Positions 27,572-34,899 of a stretch of 34,899 bases of DNA are shown here, in pieces. The notes beneath the pieces were generated by a model that was not told the DNA's origin, searched no databases, and saw only the letters and a list, made by a program, of their open reading frames with translations. Source of the DNA: Bacteroides sp. (GTDB taxonomy: Bacteria > Bacteroidota > Bacteroidia > Bacteroidales > Muribaculaceae); NCBI GenBank assembly GCA_014802345.1, contig JAAVCM010000015.1:1-34899 (forward strand), in the 5' to 3' direction. The translations under genes were made by a program, and so were the position numbers. Each line of letters opens with the position of its first letter. Positions within the stretch are counted from its first letter, which is position 1.

Positions 27572-27937
27572 TTAATAAATTTCGGTTATGGCAGGATTTT
27601 CGGTGCGGATACGTTTTGTCAGTTTCTTTACGACCTCGCTGTAACTGTGGCGTATCTGGCTACGGATGAAGTCATCGTCAAGATTTCCGAACAGATTTAT
27701 CTGATTCCAGTATTTTTTATTCCAGTGATATGCCCCTTCAATCTCCGCATATCTCTCCCGCAGTTCTATCGCGCGCAGAGGTTCACATTTGACAGCAAGA
27801 TAGCCTTCTCCTTCAAGTGAGAGACAGCAAAAAATTTTGTCGAACACGCGGAACAGCACTATATCGTCGCCGAAGGCTGAGTCCTCTGTTGTCATCGGCA
27901 GACTCAGGCAATAATTCCTGACACTCTCAATATCCAT
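27572..27937 (-). CDS. MmcQ/YjbR family protein
   Basis: This 121-aa protein belongs to the MmcQ/YjbR family, small proteins with a CyaY-like fold that may bind DNA. It shows the usual 'MDIESVRNYCLSLPMTTED', a central 'FCCLSLEGEGYLAVKCEP' strand pair, 'YHWNKKYWNQINL', and 'RHSYSEVVKKLTKR' at the end. The function is not established. Its stop lies 23 bp from the stop of the convergent TIGR02757 gene. Its predicted promoter sits next to the 68-bp palindrome. Confidence 0.9.
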   Translation of the reverse strand: MDIESVRNYCLSLPMTTEDSAFGDDIVLFRVFDKIFCCLSLEGEGYLAVKCEPLRAIELRERYAEIEGAYHWNKKYWNQINLFGNLDDDFIRSQIRHSYSEVVKKLTKRIRTENPAITEIY

Positions 27938-27986
27938 GTCGTTAGAAGTTTGATTTTCCGATTCTAATGATTAAAGATAACCGCAA

Positions 27987-27994
27987 CAAAGATA
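27987..27994 (-). promoter_or_regulatory. yjbR-like gene promoter, -7 element
   Basis: On the minus strand it reads TATCTTTG (TAnnTTTG), 50 bp before the ATG at 27937. The place of a -33 box falls inside the left arm of the 68-bp palindrome, where no TTTG is found. Confidence 0.5.
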
Positions 27995-28005
27995 CTGAAA
28001 AATCA

Positions 28006-28073
28006 GTACACCACATAAAATATGCAGAGCGGAACCTATATAGGTTCCGCTCTGCATATTTTATGTGGTGTAC
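28006..28073. repeat. Perfect 68-bp palindrome, possible terminator
   Basis: Bases 28006-28039 are the exact reverse complement of 28040-28073, with no spacer (centre ACCTAT|ATAGGT). The first mismatch is at 28005/28074. On the minus strand it is followed by TGATTTTT, so it can act as an intrinsic terminator for the small membrane protein gene. The arm length and lack of loop are far beyond the usual terminator. Confidence 0.95.
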
Positions 28074-28082
28074 ATCTCTGAC

Positions 28083-28370
28083 CTATACGTTATCTGCGGT
28101 AGAGGGAGCCGAAGGTGTTGCTGCTGACGTTGAGGATTTCTCGATTGATTCGAGTTCCTTCATCTGATGTTTCTTCTCACCCTTTCGCTCGTAGGAGCGC
28201 CCGATGAGCATAAACACACCCCCGAAGAATATGAGGACGCAGAACGCCAGCGCTGTCGACCATACGGCGAGTGCCGCGGCTCCGGCAACCATTATTATAA
28301 GATAGGCTATCACGACACCCATCAGTAGGATGAAACCTAACCAGAACAGACCTTTACCAAATGACTTCAT
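28083..28370 (-). CDS. Small membrane protein, hypothetical
   Basis: This 95-aa protein has two hydrophobic helices (about residues 7-30, 'GLFWLGFILLMGVVIAYLII', and 33-57, 'AALAVWSTALAFCVLIFFGG'), then a charged stretch 'RSYERKGEKKHQMKELESIE' and a Ser/Thr/Pro/Ala-rich tail. I do not recognise the family. The tail is likely cytoplasmic by the positive-inside rule. The gene ends 10 bp before the 68-bp palindrome and lies downstream of thiH with a 132-bp gap, so it is probably not part of the thiamine operon. I see no good promoter for it. Confidence 0.75.
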   Translation of the reverse strand: MKSFGKGLFWLGFILLMGVVIAYLIIMVAGAAALAVWSTALAFCVLIFFGGVFMLIGRSYERKGEKKHQMKELESIEKSSTSAATPSAPSTADNV

Positions 28371-28502
28371 AATACAAATAGTTTATATGTGAGTTTTATT
28401 TAAGATTTCTTATATACATATAAAATGATTGTGCTATGTAAAAAGTTTGGTGGATAGATGCTTTTATTGGCGTATGGGATTAGGTCGGTTAATTCGGTTC
28501 AT

Positions 28503-29612
28503 TCAGTCGAATACCTTGTCCCAGTCCTTCCATACGGCTTCATAACCGAGACGGCGGATGTCGGCGGCGACGGCTTCGGGTGAACGCGGGTCGGATACCT
28601 CAAACTGTTCGAGTGCGTCAGGGGTCGAGACATAACCCCCCGGTTCAGTTTTACTTCCGGCACTCATCGATGTTACACCGAGCTTCATCATGTTGGCTCT
28701 GAAAGTGGGATTCTCACGGGTAGAGTAGGAGATATCCACATCGTGGTCAAACAGTCGGAAGGCAAAGGTCACCTGCGCGAGTTCGCGGTCGGTCATTACG
28801 ACCTTGGGCTGATAGCCTCCTTCGGCGGGACACATACGGGGAAAGTTTACACTGTAACGTGTACGCCAGTAGTTCTTGCGCAGATAGCGGAGATGACGCG
28901 CAAGCATCGTGAGGTCGGTGCGCCAGTCTTCGAGACCAATCAGCACACCCATGCCTATTTTGTGGACACCTGCCTGACCCATACGGTCGAAACCGTTGAC
29001 ACGCCAGTCGAAAATAGACTTCATCCCCTTGGGATGATACTTCTTGTAGTTAGCAGCATTATAGGTCTCCTGAAAGCACACCACTCCGTTTAGGCCGCTT
29101 TCGACCAATCGGGCGTAGCTCTCGGTTTTCATCGGCATCACCTCGATAGTGAGATTGTTGAAGTATGGACGGCAGACATGAAGCACCTGTTCGAGATAGT
29201 CGACTCCGTTGAGTGCGGGAAACTCGCCGGAGACAATCAGCAGATTCTCGAAGGGTCCGAGGCGACGGATAGCCTCACATTCAGCCTTCACCTGATCCAT
29301 GGTCAGAGTGATGCGTTCCAGCGGATTGTTGTGGTTGAATCCGCAGTAGACACAATGATTGGTACAGGCATTGGAGACATACATCGGTATATACATCGAA
29401 ATCGTTTTACCGAAACGTTCAAGAGTATGGCGGTGGCTCAGACGCGCCATCTCCTCAAGAAACGGTTCGGCTGCCGGAGATATGAGCGCCATGAAGTCAT
29501 CGACGCTCAGATGCTCCCTGCGCAGGGCTGCCCTGACATGGGCTGCCGTGCGTGACTGGATGAAACGTGTTGTCTCATCCCAGTCATATTTGCTCAGTTC
29601 GTCCGAAAACAT
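28503..29612 (-). CDS. thiH: 2-iminoacetate synthase (thiazole synthesis)
   Basis: This 369-aa radical SAM enzyme splits tyrosine to dehydroglycine (2-iminoacetate) and p-cresol, supplying the glycine-derived part of the thiazole ring to ThiG. The radical SAM cluster motif CxxxCxxC is at C83, C87 and C90 ('ACTNHCVYCGF'). 'RYSVNFPRMCPAEGG' and 'STRENPTFRANMMKLGVTSM' are typical of ThiH. Using ThiH rather than ThiO fits an anaerobe. It is the last gene of the thiamine operon, 3 bp after thiC. Confidence 0.95.
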   Translation of the reverse strand: MFSDELSKYDWDETTRFIQSRTAAHVRAALRREHLSVDDFMALISPAAEPFLEEMARLSHRHTLERFGKTISMYIPMYVSNACTNHCVYCGFNHNNPLERITLTMDQVKAECEAIRRLGPFENLLIVSGEFPALNGVDYLEQVLHVCRPYFNNLTIEVMPMKTESYARLVESGLNGVVCFQETYNAANYKKYHPKGMKSIFDWRVNGFDRMGQAGVHKIGMGVLIGLEDWRTDLTMLARHLRYLRKNYWRTRYSVNFPRMCPAEGGYQPKVVMTDRELAQVTFAFRLFDHDVDISYSTRENPTFRANMMKLGVTSMSAGSKTEPGGYVSTPDALEQFEVSDPRSPEAVAADIRRLGYEAVWKDWDKVFD

Positions 29613-29615
29613 GGC

Positions 29616-31334
<1,719 letters not shown>

Positions 31335-31421
31335 TTATATGATAATGATTTGAATTGGATATACTTAAATATAGCCTTATTCTGAATAGTGTCTGATGAG
31401 GTAATATGGTTCGTGAAAGGG

Positions 31422-31460
31422 TGTGGAATCACTGGAATACGCTTTTGCGTATTCCTCCAC
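31422..31460 (-). terminator. Stem-loop in the thiG-thiC gap
   Basis: GGAATACGC (31434-31442) pairs with GCGTATTCC (31447-31455) around a TTTT loop, and GTGGA with TCCAC extends it with a 7-nt bulge. There is no U tract on the minus strand. It could be an attenuator, an mRNA-stability element, or a processing site between thiG and thiC. The role is not shown by sequence. Confidence 0.5.
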
Positions 31461-31484
31461 GCGGGGATATGTACAGAGGTTAGA

Positions 31485-32261
31485 TTATAGGTTCAGAAAC
31501 TCTGTGAGCGGACTTGTGGCTGAAGCTGAGTCAGATACGTCACCGAGTCCGGCAAGATAGGCTCTGCGTCCGGCTTCGACGGCAAAGCGGAAGGCCACGG
31601 CCATCTCGACAGGGTCGCCGGCAACGGCGATAGCGGTATTGACAAGGACGGCATCCGCACCCATCTCCATTGCTTCGGCTGCATGGGAAGGTGCGCCGAG
31701 TCCTGCGTCGATGACGACTGGGACGCGGCTTTCGCGGATGATGATTTCAATGAAATCCCGTGTTTTCAATCCCTTGTTGGTGCCTATCGGAGCGCCGAGT
31801 GGCATGACTGCTGCGGTCCCTACCTCTTCAAGCCGTTTGCAGAGTACGGGGTCGGCCTGAATGTAGGGGAGTACCTTGAAACCCTGCTTCGCCAGTATTT
31901 CTGTGGCTTTTAGGGTCTCGACCGGGTCGGGGAGGAGATATTTCGGGTCTGGGTGTATTTCAAGTTTGATGAAATCGGTTCCGAAGCAGTCGCGTGCAAG
32001 ATTGGCGGCGAGGACGGCTTCGTCGGCTGTCCTGACTCCCGAGGTGTTCGGAAGAAACTGGACATGGTCGCGGTTGATGTGACGGAGCATATCGTCCTCG
32101 TCGCCATGTTCGAGGTCGATACGCTTCATCGCCACTGTAATCATCTGGGAACCTGATGCCAGAATTGAGTCCAGCATGAGGCGGTTGGAGGAGAACTTGC
32201 CGGTGCCTACGAAAAGGCGCGATGTAAAGTCCTTACCCCCGATGGTGAGAATATCGGTCAT
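31485..32261 (-). CDS. thiG: Thiazole synthase
   Basis: This 258-aa TIM-barrel enzyme builds the thiazole phosphate from DXP, the ThiS thiocarboxylate and 2-iminoacetate. It starts '[19 protein letters not shown]', carries the Schiff-base Lys region with '[17 protein letters not shown]', and the phosphate-binding '[20 protein letters not shown]' with '[12 protein letters not shown]'. It lies 57 bp after thiE. All expected segments are present. Confidence 0.96.
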   Translation of the reverse strand: MTDILTIGGKDFTSRLFVGTGKFSSNRLMLDSILASGSQMITVAMKRIDLEHGDEDDMLRHINRDHVQFLPNTSGVRTADEAVLAANLARDCFGTDFIKLEIHPDPKYLLPDPVETLKATEILAKQGFKVLPYIQADPVLCKRLEEVGTAAVMPLGAPIGTNKGLKTRDFIEIIIRESRVPVVIDAGLGAPSHAAEAMEMGADAVLVNTAIAVAGDPVEMAVAFRFAVEAGRRAYLAGLGDVSDSASATSPLTEFLNL

Positions 32262-32318
32262 AGTTACTTTGATTTGCGGTCTGTGCGGGAGATTTAGGTG
32301 GTATGGAAAAGGGAGACG

Positions 32319-32960
32319 TTATTTGCCGCTCCGTTTGGCAAATGCTTCGTGGAGGGCGTCGAGAACTTTGCGGGTATATTCGACCGGGTCGGTAGCGTTG
32401 ATGATAGCACCGCTCATGGCGACACCGTTGACACCTGTCTGCATGACAGCTTCGATGTCGTCGAGTGTTATGCCTCCGATGGCGACTATCGGCAGGAGAA
32501 TGTCGGCGGCACGGGTCTCCTTGACAATTTCGCTGTAACCTTCAAGTCCGATGACAGGCGAAAGATTCTTTTTGGTCGAGGTGGTGCGGAATGGACCGAG
32601 GCCGACATAGTCCACATCCCAGCCTTTGAGAGTCTTGATGTCAGCGGCGGTATTGGCGGTGCAGCCTATGATTGCTTCCGCACCCATGTTTTCGCGCGCG
32701 ACGAGCGGATTCATGTCATCCTTGCCGAGATGCACACCGTGGACCGACATTTCGATGGCGAGCTCCACGCGGTCGTCGAACACAAGGAAGGCTTCATTTT
32801 CCTGACAGAGAGGGATGATTTCTTTGGCCGTCTGACGGAACTCCTCGTCTGTGGCATCTTTGAGGCGCAGTTGAATCCACTTACAGCCACCTTCGAGGAC
32901 CATCTGGACCTCTTCGGCTATTGAATATTTATCGGAAGGATGGGTTATGAACTGGAGCAT
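32319..32960 (-). CDS. thiE: Thiamine phosphate synthase
   Basis: This 213-aa TIM-barrel enzyme couples HMP-diphosphate and thiazole phosphate to thiamine phosphate. It has the substrate-binding 'KWIQLRLKDATDEEF', 'FLVFDDRVELAIEMSVHGVHLGKDDM' in two pieces with the Mg2+-ligand Asp, 'VGLGPFRTTSTKKN', and the phosphate loop 'IVAIGGITLDDIEAVMQTGV'. Of the two ThiE-like genes this is the better match to a true ThiE, since its diphosphate-binding residues are kept. The second ThiE-like gene lies just upstream (4 bp gap). Confidence 0.94.
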   Translation of the reverse strand: MLQFITHPSDKYSIAEEVQMVLEGGCKWIQLRLKDATDEEFRQTAKEIIPLCQENEAFLVFDDRVELAIEMSVHGVHLGKDDMNPLVARENMGAEAIIGCTANTAADIKTLKGWDVDYVGLGPFRTTSTKKNLSPVIGLEGYSEIVKETRAADILLPIVAIGGITLDDIEAVMQTGVNGVAMSGAIINATDPVEYTRKVLDALHEAFAKRSGK

Positions 32961-32964
32961 AATT

Positions 32965-33543
32965 TCAGATAGTGTTTAATTGTTTGACAAAGCGTGACAT
33001 TTCATCCGGCTCTCCGCCCCACGGCAGGGCGCCAAGCATGGCGAAGCCACTGAATCTGTAACGTCTGAGAAGGTCGATACGTTCAGGGGTGACACCTCCG
33101 AGGGCGATGACACGCGCCGGGATGTCGGCAATCCGGCTCAGTTCCTCCCCGGTGAAAGCTGAGGCGTAGGCGCTCTTGGATATGCTGTCGAAAATCGGAC
33201 TCAATGTCAGATAGGTCATGCCTGCGGCCGATTCTGCCTCTTCAAGCGAATGACACGATCGGCTGATGGGACCACTGTAACCGTCGGGGGGCGAGGGGGA
33301 GCGGCGGTTGAGGTGAAGCCCTCCGAGGTTGAAATCGTCAATAAGCCCGAAATGGTCGTGAATCACGAGCCATGGGTGCATCTCCTCGGGAATCGCTTCT
33401 ATCAGCCTCCCCATTTCGTCACGCGAGGCATAGGGATGACGTAGATGCACGCGGTCCCATCCGCCGGAGATGATGGCACACACCAAGGCAGCCTCCTTGT
33501 GAGGGTCGGCGCAGTCGGTGGGGGTGATGGCGATTTTCAGCAT
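32965..33543 (-). CDS. ThiE/TenI-like protein (possible thiazole tautomerase)
   Basis: This 192-aa protein has the ThiE/TenI fold: 'DRVHLRHPYASRDEMGRLIE', 'PWLVIHDHFGLIDDFNLGGL' and 'HLNRR', 'YLTLSPIFDSISKSAYASAF' and 'VIALGGVTPERIDLLRRY'. It differs from true ThiE at the site that binds HMP diphosphate (HLRHP for QLRxK, HLNRR for HLGQxD), as in TenI, which aromatises the ThiG product in Bacillus subtilis. I therefore favour a TenI role, but a second thiamine phosphate synthase cannot be ruled out. It sits between thiS and thiE. Confidence 0.8.
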   Translation of the reverse strand: MLKIAITPTDCADPHKEAALVCAIISGGWDRVHLRHPYASRDEMGRLIEAIPEEMHPWLVIHDHFGLIDDFNLGGLHLNRRSPSPPDGYSGPISRSCHSLEEAESAAGMTYLTLSPIFDSISKSAYASAFTGEELSRIADIPARVIALGGVTPERIDLLRRYRFSGFAMLGALPWGGEPDEMSRFVKQLNTI

Positions 33544-33563
33544 GACGATTTATTTTTAATCCG

Positions 33564-33764
33564 TCAGCCTCCGTAGAAGGCTTTGATGATTACAATCTTG
33601 TCCCCTTCACGGAGAGTTTTGGAAGCTCTGCTACCGGCGGGGATGACCGTACCGTTGAGGGCGGTTGCTATCCCCTGCGGTTTGATTTCCTTTGCGTCAA
33701 GTGCATCCTGAACCGTGGCACCGTCGGGGAGCTGGACAGCCACATCGTTGATTGAAATTTTCAT
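33564..33764 (-). CDS. thiS: Sulfur carrier protein ThiS
   Basis: This 66-aa ubiquitin-like protein carries sulfur as a C-terminal thiocarboxylate to ThiG. It starts 'MKISINDVAVQLPDGATVQD' and ends in the required Gly-Gly ('IIKAFYGG'). The frame is open 30 codons upstream, but the ATG at 33764 gives the family length and overlaps the thiD stop by 4 bp (ATGA). Its activating enzyme ThiF is not in this window. Confidence 0.94.
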   Translation of the reverse strand: MKISINDVAVQLPDGATVQDALDAKEIKPQGIATALNGTVIPAGSRASKTLREGDKIVIIKAFYGG

Positions 33765-34591
33765 GATTGTCTGCGGTTGGGGTTGAAATTTTTGAGCCTT
33801 CGTGGAGAAAAGAAATGATTGACCGGGCCATGACCCTTCCCGGTGGTGACCCATGAGCCTTCTGAAAGTGCATGGGTGACGTAGAGCTTGGCCATACGCA
33901 CTGCATCGGTCAGGTCATTGCCGAGGGCGAGATAGGAGGCTATGGCCGACGAGAGGGTGCAGCCGGTACCGTGGGTGTTGCGTGTCTCGATGGCATCTGC
34001 ACGGAGTTCAATCAGTTCGTTGGAGCCTTCGACTGAGAGGATGTCTATCTTAAAGTCTGTACGCTCGGAGTCGCCCCCGGTTATCAGAATGTTGCGGCAT
34101 CCCATTTCCCGCAGGCGGTCAATCTGTCGGTTCATGTCCGTCTCGCCGGTCAGGAGTTCGGCTTCACGGCGGTTGGGAGTGACGATTGCCGACAGTGGCA
34201 GGATTCTTTGTGAGAGCGTACGGAGTCCGTCATCCGACAGAAGTACTGACCCGGAGGTTGAGACGATGACCGGATCTACTACGATGTTGTCCGGGCGGAA
34301 GTAATCGAGCCGGTCGGCTACGGCCTCTGTCACTTCCGCATTGCAGAGCATCCCGAGTTTCACGGCAAGCGGTGGGATGTCGGTCATGACAGCGTCAATC
34401 TGAGCGGTGACTATTTCAGGTGTCGCAGGCATTATTCCGGTCACTCCGGAGGTGTTTTGCGCGGTCAGTGCAGTGATGACCGACATGGCATAACATCCTA
34501 TGGCCGACATTGTCTTGATGTCAGCCTGAATCCCGGCACCACCTGAAGGGTCTGAGCCGGCTATGGAAAGAACAGGATAGTAAGTTCGCAT
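33761..34591 (-). CDS. thiD: Hydroxymethylpyrimidine/phosphomethylpyrimidine kinase
   Basis: This 276-aa ribokinase-family enzyme phosphorylates HMP and HMP-phosphate to HMP-diphosphate. It shows the substrate-binding 'IAGSDPSGGAGIQADIKTMS', 'MSVITALTAQNTSGV', 'DPVIVSTSGSVLL', and the anion-hole/catalytic 'RNTHGTGCTLSSAIASYLA'. It is the first gene after the TPP riboswitch, and its stop overlaps the thiS start by 4 bp. Confidence 0.95.
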   Translation of the reverse strand: MRTYYPVLSIAGSDPSGGAGIQADIKTMSAIGCYAMSVITALTAQNTSGVTGIMPATPEIVTAQIDAVMTDIPPLAVKLGMLCNAEVTEAVADRLDYFRPDNIVVDPVIVSTSGSVLLSDDGLRTLSQRILPLSAIVTPNRREAELLTGETDMNRQIDRLREMGCRNILITGGDSERTDFKIDILSVEGSNELIELRADAIETRNTHGTGCTLSSAIASYLALGNDLTDAVRMAKLYVTHALSEGSWVTTGKGHGPVNHFFSPRRLKNFNPNRRQS

Positions 34592-34662
34592 CGCAGTTCA
34601 GTTTTATATATGTTTTTACAGTGATGTGTACTGAGACAAAGCGATGGAAGAAATGAAATCGC

Positions 34663-34673
34663 TCCCTACGGCA
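34663..34673 (-). promoter_or_regulatory. Possible expression-platform strand of the TPP riboswitch
   Basis: On the minus strand TGCCGTAGGGA here can pair over 11 bp (one G-U) with TCTCTACGGCA inside the aptamer P3 side (34779-34789). It is followed by a small AGCGAT...ATCGCT hairpin (34640-34662). This suggests an aptamer/anti-aptamer switch. Confidence 0.4.
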
Positions 34674-34723
34674 GACGTGAGATTACGAGTATTTGCCGGA
34701 TTTATAGTGGAGCATATCCGTAG

Positions 34724-34815
34724 TGCAATCCCTTCGGCGGTACTAACCGCATCAGGTTCGGAGGGTATCATCTCAGCGTGCCGTAGAGAAATCGCATCGG
34801 CGCGCACCCCTTTGT
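34724..34815 (-). promoter_or_regulatory. TPP riboswitch (THI element) of the thi operon
   Basis: On the minus strand the core reads GGGGTGC, a P3 hairpin, GCTGAGATGATACCC, CGAACCTGATGCGGTTAGTACCG in outline, then AGGGATTGCACT. These are the conserved TPP-aptamer segments (GCTGAGA, ACCC, GAACCTGAT, AGGGA). It begins close to the predicted transcription start and precedes thiD by about 130 nt. It should switch the seven-gene thi operon off when TPP is plentiful. Confidence 0.95.
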
Positions 34816-34820
34816 CGCCA

Positions 34821-34852
34821 CAAAGTTAAGTTTTAATCGCGTAAAAACCAAA
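34821..34852 (-). promoter_or_regulatory. thi operon promoter
   Basis: On the minus strand TTTG (34849-34852), 20 nt, TAACTTTG (34821-34828) is an exact Bacteroidetes promoter. Transcription should begin near 34815, right at the 5' edge of the TPP aptamer. Confidence 0.8.
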
Positions 34853-34899
34853 TAAAAATTAGATGTGCCGACCGCGGATGTCGGAATCGGGTACAAATC

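Noticed and set aside
27967-28167. A 66-codon + strand open frame across the 68-bp palindrome
   Set aside because: The frame is created by the palindrome arms and overlaps the small membrane protein gene on the other strand.

Overview
The window reads as a chromosomal segment of a gut-type Bacteroidales bacterium. A member of the Muribaculaceae is my best guess, but family level is inference. Supporting signs are several promoters of the Bacteroidetes form (TTTG or TTG, 19-20 nt, then TAnnTTTG), a B-type three-subunit succinate dehydrogenase/fumarate reductase, a DUF4369-TlpA lipoprotein, a Bacteroidales-like thiamine operon (thiS, two thiE-like genes, thiG, thiC, thiH) and a large surface protein ending in a 'YYNLQGIRV...' tail. 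Most of the window is ordinary core genome, with few accessory elements.

Layout. 1-115: 3' end of a 5S rRNA gene and its terminator. 383-6688 (+): purB, a 62-aa membrane protein, dxs, trkA and trkH, closely spaced. 6707-6817: a long inverted repeat between convergent genes. 6853-8453 (-): an exported muramidase and an exported S1/P1-type nuclease in tandem. 8817-10277 (-): pepD. 10488-11344 (+): a 59-aa membrane protein and an OmpH/Skp-like lipoprotein. 11828-12331 (-): an ECF sigma factor with a long AT-rich leader. 12762-16421 (-): sdhC-sdhA-sdhB. 16848-17558 (+): a PlsC-type acyltransferase. 17844-19842 (+): groES-groEL. 19951-20622 (-): a higBA toxin-antitoxin pair. 20915-25408 (+): a 1497-aa modular pectinesterase. 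25618-27548 (+): a TlpA-like lipoprotein and a TIGR02757 protein. 27572-28370 (-): a YjbR protein and a small membrane protein separated by a perfect 68-bp palindrome. 28503-34591 (-): the thiamine operon thiD-thiS-tenI/thiE2-thiE-thiG-thiC-thiH, preceded by a TPP riboswitch and a canonical promoter.

How it works together. The thiamine operon makes both halves of thiamine (ThiC and ThiD for the pyrimidine; ThiS, ThiG, ThiH and possibly TenI for the thiazole) and joins them (ThiE), under TPP control. It lacks thiF here. Dxs supplies DXP to both the isoprenoid and thiazole pathways and itself needs TPP. SdhCAB links to menaquinone and, in an anaerobe, probably works as fumarate reductase. TrkAH takes up potassium.

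I did not find an obviously new multi-gene system. The most notable unexplained items are the 68-bp perfect palindrome at 28006-28073, the long REP-like inverted repeat at 6707-6817, an 11-bp alternative pairing between the TPP aptamer and its downstream leader, a cluster of TGTTACA sites at the sigma-factor promoter, and the pectinesterase that stands outside any visible polysaccharide locus.
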